Source: Frigididesulfovibrio sp031553235
GTDB lineage: Bacteria > Desulfobacterota > Desulfovibrionia > Desulfovibrionales > Desulfovibrionaceae
NCBI GenBank assembly: GCA_031553235.1
Contig: JAVBLS010000006.1
Location: 30,632-94,631 of the forward strand
Reading direction: 5' to 3'
Length of the DNA stretch: 64,000 nt
A program made the position numbers and the translations under genes. Numbering within the stretch: position 1 is the stretch's first letter; the number at the start of each line of letters is the position of its first letter. Below are positions 1 through 7,441 of the stretch, in pieces. The notes under the pieces were generated by a model. The model was not told the DNA's origin. It saw only the letters and a list, made by a program, of their open reading frames with translations, and ran no database searches.

Positions 1-343
1 TGGCCACGGCCAGGAGCGACCCCCGGATAATCTCGGCAATGTAGGCCGCGCCGTTCAGGCCCAGGCCGAGGATGGCGGCCGGCCAGCGCGGCAGGTTCAG
101 GCCCACGGCGGGCAGGCCGTAGTAAAGCAGAAAAAGCTGGATCAGCAGCGGCGTGCCCCGGAAAAAGGAAACCCCGCCGCCCAGGGCGGCGCATACGGCC
201 CCGGGCCGGCGGCGCACCGTGCCCACGACGACGCCAAGCACCAGGGCAAACAGGAAAGAGGTCGCGGCCAGCAGCAGGGTCACTCCCACGCCGGCCGCGA
301 TATCCCCGGCGCCGTCCAACAGGATGGACGTCTGGAAGGTCAA
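1..343 (-). CDS. Polar amino-acid ABC transporter permease (partial, N-terminal part)
   Basis: The gene runs off the left edge, so only about the first 114 residues are visible. They contain hydrophobic segments and a FFRGTPLLIQ-type stretch followed by LYYGLP, which is characteristic of the HisM/GlnP family of inner-membrane permeases for polar amino acids. The start is taken as TTG at 343, because an AGGAG sequence overlaps the stop codon of the upstream binding-protein gene and sits 7 bases away. The two genes are separated by only 4 bases, so they form one operon with binding protein first. An ATPase gene presumably lies outside the window. The substrate cannot be read from this fragment. 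Confidence 0.85.
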   Translation of the reverse strand, partial: MTFQTSILLDGAGDIAAGVGVTLLLAATSFLFALVLGVVVGTVRRRPGAVCAALGGGVSFFRGTPLLIQLFLLYYGLPAVGLNLPRWPAAILGLGLNGAAYIAEIIRGSLLAVA

Positions 344-347
344 GGGG

Positions 348-1148
348 TTACTCCTGGACGCGCAGGTGGGTTTCTTCCAGCCGCCCCAGGCTGCCGTCCT
401 TGCGCAGGTCGGCCAGGGCCGCGTTCAGAATCTCGGTCAAAGCGACGTTGTCCTTGCGCAAGACCATGACCACTTCTGCGGAATCTCCCAGGGGGCCGAC
501 AACGTGAAAGACTCCCGTGGCTTTTTGCATCTGGACCACGGCATAGGCCTGGCCCACGACCAGGGCGTCGATGCGCTTGTTGGCCAGATCCAGAAAGGCT
601 TCGGGGTTGTAATTGTAGCGCCTGATGTCGCCGATGCCGGGCAGGGCGTCCAGGGCCAGCTCGGCCGAGGAGCCGAGCTGCACGCCTACGGTTTTACCGC
701 GCAGGTCGGCGGCCGAGGCCACGCCGGTCTCTCCCTTGCGCACCACGATCACGTCGGACAGGTTGTAGTAGACATCGCTCATGGAAACGTTTTGCCCGCG
801 CGTTTCGGACTTGGACATGCACGAAATGATCACGTCGAAGTCGCCCTTGTTCAGGCCGGCGATGAGCCCGGGCCATTCGACATCATGCAGTTCCACGGGC
901 ACGCCCAGGCGCTCGCCCAGGGCCTTGGCCAGATCGATGTCGAAGCCTTCAAACTCTCCGGTCTTCTCGTTGCGCGACTCAAAGGGCGGATAGGCGGCGC
1001 AAAAGGCCACGCGCAGCTTCTTGACCGGAAGAAGATCCGCAACTGTGGTCGCTGCCTGAACGGTGCGACCGGCAAAAAAGACGAGGGGCAGGGCCAGACA
1101 CACAGCCCAGAGAAGCAGAGTGGGCAGAAATTTGCTGCGTTGCGGCAT
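348..1148 (-). CDS. Amino-acid ABC transporter periplasmic substrate-binding protein
   Basis: A 266-residue secreted solute-binding protein of the family-3 (SBP_bac_3) type. Residues 1-32 form a signal peptide (basic MPQRSK, a long hydrophobic core, A-x-A end). The mature protein has the family pattern LRVAFCAAYPPFE, then GFDIDLAKALGERLGV and DVIISCMSKSETR, a typical polar amino-acid binding fold. ATG at 1148 is chosen because AGGAG lies 6 bases upstream; longer in-frame starts lack such a site. It is directly followed by the permease gene and would deliver ligand to it at the periplasmic face. The specific amino acid cannot be determined. Confidence 0.9.
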   Translation of the reverse strand: MPQRSKFLPTLLLWAVCLALPLVFFAGRTVQAATTVADLLPVKKLRVAFCAAYPPFESRNEKTGEFEGFDIDLAKALGERLGVPVELHDVEWPGLIAGLNKGDFDVIISCMSKSETRGQNVSMSDVYYNLSDVIVVRKGETGVASAADLRGKTVGVQLGSSAELALDALPGIGDIRRYNYNPEAFLDLANKRIDALVVGQAYAVVQMQKATGVFHVVGPLGDSAEVVMVLRKDNVALTEILNAALADLRKDGSLGRLEETHLRVQE

Positions 1149-1445
1149 GATGCACTCCTGTAAAGGTTGTGAATCTGCCGGCATACAAAAGGGGAGACAC
1201 GGGAAGCACCTGGCCACAAACCGCCGTGTGGCGGGAGGGAAAAAATCGGTCAGGCCGTCCGAAACACCCGGGAAAACCCGGTGCGGGGGAAGGCCTGCAC
1301 AGAACACAACCAGACCGCGATGCCTCGCGGTCCTGTCGGTTCACTCAGATGCGGGATGCCGTGCGCATCGCCTTCTCCTTGCCGGTGGTTACGTCCGGAA
1401 AATTTGGACCGGGGTTGTCTAGCATCGACGGGTCGCGAATACAAT
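1149..1445. other. Non-coding leader/promoter interval
   Basis: About 300 bases lie between the start of the binding-protein gene and the terminator of the Sel1-repeat gene. Reading frames here are shadows with poor codon use. I see a small CACCCGGG/CCCGGTG hairpin near 1267-1285, but no riboswitch or promoter clear enough to call. Confidence 0.4.
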
Positions 1446-1453
1446 TACAAAAC

Positions 1454-1485
1454 GAGAAAGGGAACCCCAGAGGGTTCCCTTTCTC
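1454..1485 (-). terminator. Rho-independent terminator of the Sel1-repeat gene
   Basis: A 14-bp perfect stem (GAGAAAGGGAACCC, 1454-1467, with its complement at 1472-1485) and a 4-base loop are followed on the minus strand by GTTTTGT. It lies 22 bases beyond the stop codon of the minus-strand gene that ends at 1508. Confidence 0.85.
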
Positions 1486-1507
1486 TCGTAAAGCGCAAAC
1501 ACCGGCG

Positions 1508-2170
1508 TTATTTCATCTGTTCCAGGCGCTGCTTGGCCTCGGGGAAGCCGGCGTCAGCCGCTTTCTGCACCCAGGCGCGGGCCTGCTTGACGTCTTTCTT
1601 CACGCCCCGGCCTTCGTAGTAGGCCTGGCCCAGGGCCATCATGGCCTGGGGATGCCCTTTGTCGGCGGCGGCACGGAAATTCTTTATGGCCCCGGCTTCA
1701 TCCTTGGGACCGCCCTGGCCGGTCATCATCAGCATGCCAAGGCCGAGCTGGGCTTCGGGGTGGCCTTCTTTGGCGCCCTTGGTCCAGAGATCGCGGGACT
1801 TTTTGAAGTCCTTCTCGCCCAGAACACCGGAATAATACAGCAGGCCGAGGCTGAACAGGGCGTCGGGCATGCCGGCGTCGGACGCGACTTTCCAGTATTT
1901 CTCGGCAGATTTGAAGTCCTGCTTGCCGCCGTCGGGGCTCACCGCCACCAGACCCATAAGAAAGGAGGCCCGGGGCTCTTTCTTGTCCGCCATGCCCTGA
2001 ACCAGGCTTTTCACTTTGGCATAATCCTTGGCCTTGTAAGCGTCGGCTGCCTGTTGCAGGGTGGCGCGTTCGGTGTCGCTCAGGGGAGGAGGAGCGGCGG
2101 CAAAAGCAACGGAACTCATAAGCAGGCCGAGCATAAGACAAAGAATCAGGGATTTTCCCATGGTACGCAT
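1508..2170 (-). CDS. Secreted Sel1/TPR-like repeat protein
   Basis: A 220-residue protein with a signal peptide (MRTMGKSLILCLMLGLLMSS, cleavage near AFA-AAP). The rest consists of Sel1-like helical repeats of about 36 residues: DALFSLGLLYYSG, EAQLGLGMLMMTG and QAMMALGQAYYEGRGV mark successive units. Such repeats act as protein-protein scaffolds; the location is predicted periplasmic. Start ATG 2170 is supported by GGAG about 8 bases upstream and by the signal peptide; the longer frame to 2260 adds only basic, unstructured residues. It stands alone with its own terminator. The partner is unknown. Confidence 0.85.
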   Translation of the reverse strand: MRTMGKSLILCLMLGLLMSSVAFAAAPPPLSDTERATLQQAADAYKAKDYAKVKSLVQGMADKKEPRASFLMGLVAVSPDGGKQDFKSAEKYWKVASDAGMPDALFSLGLLYYSGVLGEKDFKKSRDLWTKGAKEGHPEAQLGLGMLMMTGQGGPKDEAGAIKNFRAAADKGHPQAMMALGQAYYEGRGVKKDVKQARAWVQKAADAGFPEAKQRLEQMK

Positions 2171-2408
2171 GAACGTGACTCCTTCGGAGCAAGGTTTGCG
2201 CCGGCCCCGCACCGGGGGCAACGGCTCCCTGTTCTTACAGCCGGGCTCTGCTTTTGGCAACAGTTTTCCGGGCCCGGACGGCCTTTTCCCGCCTGAACCG
2301 GCAAATGATCAACTTACGGCGACACAAAGCGAAAATGACGATTCTGCCTCTTGCCGGCATTGTCGACTCAATATATCATCCAGCAAATAATTTATAAGAC
2401 CGTATAGA

Positions 2409-3055
2409 GTGCAGCGCACTTTATTTACATGTCATATCCAGGCGGCCGACTACGCCCCGGACGCCCGCTTTCAGGAAGAGCGTTGCCGCAGGCGCTTTCA
2501 GGAATATTACCCCGACGGCCCGCCCGTGCTTGATTTTTTCTTCACCGAAGCTCCCGGCCAGCTGTTGCGGCTTTCGACAATCCAGCGTAAAATCGGTGGA
2601 CCGATGGCCGACAGTTGCGGCGGGCTCATGCTGGCCGTTCTGGCCGAGCCGGGCTTGCGCCGGCGCACCGGGAAGAAGACATTCCGGCCGTCAAGGCGGC
2701 CCATTCCAAGGTATACGTCGCCCTGCGTTATCAGAATCGCTGCCGCGCCGTTCTGGAAAAGCGCATCCCCCTGCGCGATGCGAACGTGGAACTGGCCGAC
2801 GTCTGGACGCTGCTGGACAATTTTCGCCTGGGCCTGCGGGGTGAGGACGACCTGCTTCGGCACGACGGCCCCCTATGCCGGCTGCCGCACCTGCCCGTGG
2901 AAGCCCAAGGCTTTGGACACATGTGCGTGATCGGCTCGCGCGCTCGTCTTTTCCAAGGGCTGGGCACGGTGTTGAGCGTTGCGGGCAACAGTGTGATTCC
3001 TTGCGGCAAGGGCATGCCTTACGGCTACGACCGCCTGCCCGCCGCCCGGCAGTGA
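2409..3055 (+). pseudogene. Frameshifted conserved-looking gene of unknown function
   Basis: Two overlapping frames look like one gene broken once. The first frame from GTG 2409 has normal high-GC3 codon use up to about 2665 (ending PGLRRR). From about 2670 the sensible codons continue one frame back (EEDIPAVKAAHSKVYVALRYQ, then CVIGSRARLFQGLGTVLSVAGN), ending at 3055. The joined product would be about 215 residues with no signal peptide or membrane segment. I do not recognise the family. The shift may be a real mutation or a single-base sequence error in the GCGCACCGGGAAGAAG tract. No convincing ribosome site precedes the GTG, so the N-terminus may also be damaged. Confidence 0.55.
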
Positions 3056-3121
3056 TGCCGGGGCAAAGACCTTTTGAGCCGTTGCCCAGCCTTACGAACA
3101 CAGCATAAAGCGGGAAACATC

Positions 3122-4423
3122 ATGGAATTTTTTTCTCCGGCCGAGACCGCAAGCCGCGACGCCCTGGCCGCCATGCAGGCCGTGCGCCTGAAGAATACCG
3201 TTGAGCAGGCGGCCAGGTCCCCCCACTACCGCAAGGTTTTTGCCGAAGCCCAGGTCCATGCGGGCGATTTGCGCAACGCCGGCGACATTACCAAGCTTCC
3301 CTTCACCGGCAAGGACGAACTGCGCCGCGCCTACCCCCTTGGTCTGGTTTCCGTCGACCGGTCGGAACTGGTGCGCCTGCATGCCTCTTCCGGCACCACG
3401 GGTGCGCCCGTGGTGGTCTGCCACACCCAGGACGATATCGACACCTGGGCCGATCTCATGGCCCGCTGCATGCACATGGTCGGCATCCGCAACTCCGACG
3501 TATTCCAAAATATCGCCGGCTACGGCCTGTTCACCGGCGGTCTGGGCATCCACTACGGGGCCGAGCGCCTGGGCTGCCTGACCATTCCGGCCGGCACCGG
3601 CAACACCCGCCGACAGCTCAAGCTGATCCGCGACATGAACGTCACGGCCATCCACATCATTCCTTCCTACGCCCTCTATCTGGCCAATTCCATGATGAAC
3701 GACGGCGTGGACCCGCAGTCCCTGCCGGTGCGCATCGCCCTGGTCGGCGCCGAGCCGCACACCGAAGAAGTGCGCCGGCGCATCGAATATCTGCTGGCGG
3801 TCAAGGCTTACAACTCCTACGGCCTCTCCGAGATGAACGGCCCGGGCGTGGCCTTCGAGTGTTTGGCCCAGAACGGCATGCACGTTTGGGAAGACGCCTA
3901 CATCGCCGAGATCGTCGACCCGGCCGCCGGCACCCCCGTGGCCGACGGCGAAGTGGGCGAACTGGTCATGACCACCCTGACCCGCCGGGGCATGCCCATT
4001 CTGCGCTATCGCACCCGCGACCTGACCCGCTTCCTGCCCGGCGAGTGCCCCTGCGGCCGCAAGCACCGGCGTATCGACCGCATTCTCGGCCGGGTGGACG
4101 ACATGTTCATCATCAAGGGCTGCAACATCTACCCCATGCAGATCGAGCAAATCCTCATGGGTTTCCCCGAAGTGGGCGAAAACTATATGATCATCCTGGA
4201 ACAGGTCGAAAGCATGGACCAGATCCGCGTCCAGGTGGAAATCCGCAACGAATACTTTGTCGAAGACATGCGCGCCCTCACCGCCCTGCAGAAACGCATT
4301 GCCCAGCGCCTGCGCGACGAAATTCTGGTCACCCCGAAAATCGACATGGTCCAGGCCAATTCCCTGCCTGTGTCCGAGGGCAAGGCGAAGCGGGTTGACG
4401 ACCGCCGCCCCTTAGTACCTTAG
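3122..4423 (+). CDS. Phenylacetate-CoA ligase family AMP-forming acyl-CoA synthetase
   Basis: A 433-residue adenylate-forming enzyme of the PaaK type, the usual length. Visible motifs are the phosphate-binding loop LHASSGTTGAPVVV near residue 95, the adenine motif YGLSEMNGPG near 235, YRTRDLTRF near 300, and the C-terminal lysine motif EGKAKRVDDRRP at the very end. It would convert an aryl acetate (phenylacetate or indoleacetate type) plus ATP and CoA to the CoA thioester in the cytoplasm. In anaerobes such paralogues often pair with indolepyruvate oxidoreductases, not seen here. ATG 3122 begins the conserved N-terminus; the ribosome site is weak (GGGAAA). A family-II repeat follows 16 bases after the stop. 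Confidence 0.88.
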   Translation: MEFFSPAETASRDALAAMQAVRLKNTVEQAARSPHYRKVFAEAQVHAGDLRNAGDITKLPFTGKDELRRAYPLGLVSVDRSELVRLHASSGTTGAPVVVCHTQDDIDTWADLMARCMHMVGIRNSDVFQNIAGYGLFTGGLGIHYGAERLGCLTIPAGTGNTRRQLKLIRDMNVTAIHIIPSYALYLANSMMNDGVDPQSLPVRIALVGAEPHTEEVRRRIEYLLAVKAYNSYGLSEMNGPGVAFECLAQNGMHVWEDAYIAEIVDPAAGTPVADGEVGELVMTTLTRRGMPILRYRTRDLTRFLPGECPCGRKHRRIDRILGRVDDMFIIKGCNIYPMQIEQILMGFPEVGENYMIILEQVESMDQIRVQVEIRNEYFVEDMRALTALQKRIAQRLRDEILVTPKIDMVQANSLPVSEGKAKRVDDRRPLVP

Positions 4424-4439
4424 GTTGCCGAAGCATTTG

Positions 4440-4555
4440 GGTCTTTTTGCCCTCCGCCGGCGTCAAACGGCTTTTTCCCTCGGGTCGAGCACCGCAAGAA
4501 GTACACTCCCCTCGTGAAAAAGCCGTTTTCCTTGTCGGAGAATAAAAATCCTCCG
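4440..4555 (-). repeat. Palindromic dispersed repeat, family II copy 1
   Basis: This 116-bp element is the reverse complement of the one at 7317-7427 over its whole length, with some 75-80 percent identity by eye and shared ends (GGTCTTTTTGCCC and GGAGGATTTTT). Reading into it from the paaK-like stop, both copies begin about 15 bases after an upstream gene's stop codon in the same relative orientation. The stem AAACGGC/GCCGTTT here corresponds to AAAGGC/GCCTTT in the other copy, a compensatory change that supports a paired structure. It separates the ligase gene from rlmN. Confidence 0.75.
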
Positions 4556-4613
4556 AATGTCCCGGCAACTGAAAAGCAAAATCCTCTTTTTACCCCCCGC
4601 AAGCAGCAACCCC

Positions 4614-5753
4614 ATGCCTATGATTTCTCTGACCAATCTGACCCGTGACGAACTGACCCGATTTGTTGTTGAAGACCTGGGCGAGCCGGCCTTTCGGGCT
4701 CGCCAGTTGTGGCAATGGCTCTGGCGCAAGGGCGCTGTTTCTTTCGGGGAAATGACCGACCTATCCAAGGCCTGCCGGGCCAAGCTGGCCGAAACAACGC
4801 GCATCGAGCGGCCGCGCCTGGCCGCCGAGCAGAAAAGCGCCGACGGTACGGTCAAGCTGCTTTTGGAACTGGATGACGGCCAATGCGTGGAAACCGTGCT
4901 TATTCCCTCGCATTCGCGCGAGGGCAAGCCGCGCTGGAGCCAGTGCCTGTCCACCCAGGTGGGCTGCGCCATGGGCTGCACCTTTTGCAGCACCGGCAGC
5001 ATGGGTTTTGTGCGCAACATGAGTATGGCGGAAATTCTCGGCCAGGTGCTTGTCGGCCGGGCTTATTTGCGGGAAGACCCGGATGAACCGGTGATCCGCA
5101 ACCTGGTCTTCATGGGCATGGGCGAGCCCCTGCTCAATTTCCGCGAGCTGATGCGCGTTCTGGAAACCCTGAACAGCGAACCCGGCCTGTCCTTCTCGCC
5201 CCGGCGCATCACCGTATCCACCTGCGGCATTGAAAAGGGCCTGCTCGAACTGGGCCAAAGCGGCCTGGCCTACCTGGCCGTTTCGCTGCACGCCCCCACC
5301 CAGGGACTGCGCCAAACGATCATGCCCGGCGCGGCCCGGCTGCCCCTGGAGCGTCTGCTTGACCTGCTCAGGCGCTATCCCCTGAAGGCCCGCGAGCGCC
5401 TGACCTTTGAATACCTGCTTCTCGGCGGGGTCAACGACGGACCGCCCCAGGCCCGCGACCTGGCCCGAATCATGGCCCACATCAAGGGTAAATTGAACAT
5501 CATTCTGTACAACCCTGCCGAGGGCGCGCCCTACAAGGCGCCCACGCCCGAAGCCGTGGAGGCTTTTCTGGAAATCTTACGCAAGAAGCACATCACCGCC
5601 ACCTTGCGCCAGAGCAAAGGCGCGGACATCAAGGCCGCCTGCGGCCAGTTGCGGGCGGAAAAGGCCGATGCGGTGCGGTGCAAACCAGCCGACCTCGGGA
5701 TTGATGAAAATGACGCTACTGAAGCGGTGGCCTGTGCACAGCGTACTTTTTAA
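4614..5753 (+). CDS. rlmN: 23S rRNA A2503 / tRNA A37 C2-methyltransferase, radical SAM
   Basis: A 379-residue radical-SAM methyltransferase. The cluster-binding motif CAMGCTFC is at about residues 118-125, followed by VFMGMGEPLLN, the family GGE-like motif. Both catalytic cysteines have counterparts: the SAM-cluster triad and a late Cys in the GADIKAACGQL motif near residue 350. It methylates C2 of adenosine in the ribosomal peptidyl-transferase centre and in tRNAs. The frame is open to an ATG at 4557, but that ATG lies at the edge of a repeat and adds non-conserved residues. I prefer 4614 (4620 is possible), which starts the conserved SLTNLTRDEL segment; no start has a good ribosome site. 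Confidence 0.93.
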   Translation: MPMISLTNLTRDELTRFVVEDLGEPAFRARQLWQWLWRKGAVSFGEMTDLSKACRAKLAETTRIERPRLAAEQKSADGTVKLLLELDDGQCVETVLIPSHSREGKPRWSQCLSTQVGCAMGCTFCSTGSMGFVRNMSMAEILGQVLVGRAYLREDPDEPVIRNLVFMGMGEPLLNFRELMRVLETLNSEPGLSFSPRRITVSTCGIEKGLLELGQSGLAYLAVSLHAPTQGLRQTIMPGAARLPLERLLDLLRRYPLKARERLTFEYLLLGGVNDGPPQARDLARIMAHIKGKLNIILYNPAEGAPYKAPTPEAVEAFLEILRKKHITATLRQSKGADIKAACGQLRAEKADAVRCKPADLGIDENDATEAVACAQRTF

Positions 5754-5773
5754 GCGCTTGTAATCCCGCCGCC

Positions 5774-6430
5774 TCAACCGCCCAAATCCAGGCAGCTCGC
5801 CACCCGCCCCTCTTCCACATAGACCACCCGGTGGGCCAGGACCCTAATCTCCGCTTCGTCGTGGCTCACGTAGAGCACCGGCACGCGAAACTGCTCGTTG
5901 ACCCTCCGGAAAAACGGCAGGATCTCGGCTTTGCGGGCCGCGTCCAGCGAGGCCAGGGGCTCGTCCATGATCAACAGGGCCGGGCTGCGCAACAGCGCCC
6001 GCCCCAGGGCTACACGCTGCCCCTCGCCCCCCGAAAGCCCCTCGGGCCGGCGTTTGAGCAGATGCCCCACGCCCAGCAGTTCCACCACCCCGTTAAAATC
6101 GATGAACCGTTCCCCCACAGGCACCAGACGCATGCCGTAGAGCAGGTTGTCGCGCACGCAAAGGTGCGGAAACAGCCGACCGTCCTGGAAGACATAGCCG
6201 ACCCGCCTCTTCTCCGGCGGCAAATCCAGGCCGGTGCCGCTGTCGAAAAAGCAATGCCCGTTGACCACAATCCGCCCCGAATCGGGGCGGATCAAACCGG
6301 CGACCATGTTGGCCACAGTGGTTTTGCCGGCGCCGGAAGGGCCGAACAAGGCGGTCACGCCCCCGGGAGCCCCCTGAAAATCCACGTCCAGAAGGAAGGC
6401 GCCCTGTTTCCGGCAAATACGAATTTCCAT
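5774..6430 (-). CDS. modC: Molybdate ABC transporter ATP-binding protein, short form
   Basis: A 218-residue ABC ATPase with Walker A GPSGAGKTT (about residue 30), Q-loop YVFQDGRLFPHL, signature LSGGEGQR (near 130), Walker B LLIMDEPLASLD and H-loop YVSHDEAE. Its place after modA and modB fixes the role: it energises molybdate or tungstate import at the inner membrane. Classical ModC has about 350 residues with a C-terminal oxyanion-binding TOBE/MOP domain; that domain is absent here. ATG 6430 is chosen because AGGTGAG lies upstream at good spacing; a GTG at 6442 is in frame. A family-I repeat separates it from modB. Confidence 0.9.
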   Translation of the reverse strand: MEIRICRKQGAFLLDVDFQGAPGGVTALFGPSGAGKTTVANMVAGLIRPDSGRIVVNGHCFFDSGTGLDLPPEKRRVGYVFQDGRLFPHLCVRDNLLYGMRLVPVGERFIDFNGVVELLGVGHLLKRRPEGLSGGEGQRVALGRALLRSPALLIMDEPLASLDAARKAEILPFFRRVNEQFRVPVLYVSHDEAEIRVLAHRVVYVEEGRVASCLDLGG

Positions 6431-6460
6431 ATTGTCTCTCACCTAGAGCAGTTTATGCTT

Positions 6461-6557
6461 CAAATAGTCGCTTAACGGCGGGCAAAGCCCGCCTACGCCT
6501 ATTTGGCGGCAAGGATTTGTCGGCAAATCCTTGCGAGCATTTCAAGTGTGAAATGCT
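6461..6557 (-). repeat. Palindromic dispersed repeat, family I copy A
   Basis: A 97-bp element of consecutive hairpins. On the plus strand they are CAAATAG 6461-6467 with 6499-6505, enclosing GGCGGGC 6477-6483 with 6487-6493; then an 11-bp stem 6509-6519 with 6524-6534; then AGCATTTC 6536-6543 with 6550-6557. The reverse complement aligns end to end with 62584-62691. It lies between modB and modC, and the modB stop codon is inside its first hairpin (minus-strand reading), so the element supplies the last residues of ModB. Confidence 0.85.
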
Positions 6558-7291
6558 ATAGCCTTACGTTTATGCCGGCCGGCAATGCGCTCCGAAAGCC
6601 AGATGGCCGGTATGGCCACAGCGATGGAGATCACACACAGACGCAAAGCGCCGGCTTCGCCGTCCGGAACCTGGGTCAGGGTATACAGGGCCAGGGGCAA
6701 GGTCTGTGTCCGTCCGGCAATGTTTGAGACAAAGGTGATGGTCGCCCCGAACTCGCCCAGGCTGCGGGCAAAGGCCAGCACCGCCCCTGCCCCGATGCCC
6801 GGCAGGCACAGGGGCAGGGTGATGCCGAAGAATACCCGCACGGGCCCGGCGCCCAAGGTGCGGGCTGCCGCCTCCAGGCCGGTGTCCACGGCTTCCAGAG
6901 AAAGACGCACGGCCCGTAAGGCCAGGGGAAAGGCCATGATCATCGAGGCCAGGACCGCGCCTTTCCAATCAAAGGCGAAGCTGACGCCGAAGGTTTCGTG
7001 CAGAATGCCGCCGATGATCCCGTTGCGCCCCATGCCCACCAGAAGCAGCCAGCCGATGACCACCGGCGGCAGCACCAAAGGCAGGTGCAGGATGCCGTCC
7101 AACAGCCCCTGGCCGGGAAAACGCGTGCGCGAGAGCAGCCAGGCCGCGCCGATGCTTAGGGGAACGCAGCAGGCAACAGCCCAGAAGGCCACCTTGAGAC
7201 TGAGCAGCAAGGCGGCGACTTCAAAGTCCGAAAGGGCGAAAACGGACATGCCGGCATTATCGCTTTGAAAATGGGTGAAAAACCATATCAT
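6542..7291 (-). CDS. modB: Molybdate ABC transporter permease
   Basis: A 249-residue inner-membrane permease with about five hydrophobic segments. It matches ModB closely: LHLPLVLPPVVIGWLLLVGMG, then RTLGAGPVRVFFGITLPL (the cytoplasmic EAA-like loop) and FARSLGEFGATITFVSNIAGRT. The conserved protein probably begins at MSVFALSDFEVAALL (ATG 7249). The annotated ATG 7291 has GGAG only 3 bases upstream and its first 14 residues are encoded by a family-III repeat fragment. At the other end the last few codons lie in a family-I repeat. So both ends appear shaped by repeats. It works with ModA and ModC. Confidence 0.9.
   Translation of the reverse strand: MIWFFTHFQSDNAGMSVFALSDFEVAALLLSLKVAFWAVACCVPLSIGAAWLLSRTRFPGQGLLDGILHLPLVLPPVVIGWLLLVGMGRNGIIGGILHETFGVSFAFDWKGAVLASMIMAFPLALRAVRLSLEAVDTGLEAAARTLGAGPVRVFFGITLPLCLPGIGAGAVLAFARSLGEFGATITFVSNIAGRTQTLPLALYTLTQVPDGEAGALRLCVISIAVAIPAIWLSERIAGRHKRKAIAFHT
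7254..7289 (+). repeat. Family III repeat, partial copy at the modB start
   Basis: The segment GCATTATCGCTTTGAAAATG followed by GGTGAAAAACCATATC matches the beginning of the element at 43745 (GCATTTTCGCGTTGAAAATG, then TTTTTGAAACCATATT) with few changes. It overlaps the first codons of modB when translated from 7291. Confidence 0.6.
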
Positions 7292-7316
7292 TTACTCCAG
7301 GGGGTGGCGTCACGAG

Positions 7317-7427
7317 GAGGATTTTTGTTTTCTGACAAGGAAAAAAGGCTTTTATGGAAGGAGTGCACTCTCTCGGTGCCCGACTGCAATAAAAAGCCTT
7401 TTGACGCAGGCAAAGGGCAAAAAGACC
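7317..7427 (+). repeat. Palindromic dispersed repeat, family II copy 2
   Basis: A 111-bp element between modA and modB, homologous in inverted orientation to 4440-4555. It holds the stem AAAGGCTTTT with AAAAGCCTTT and an inner palindrome GAGTGCACTC. From modA it starts about 15 bases after the stop, as copy 1 does after the ligase gene. Confidence 0.75.
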
Positions 7428-7441
7428 TCGCGACGATGCTC

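Noticed and set aside
4557..4613. Longer RlmN start at ATG 4557
   Set aside because: The ATG lies at the edge of a family-II repeat, has no ribosome site and adds residues unlike the family.
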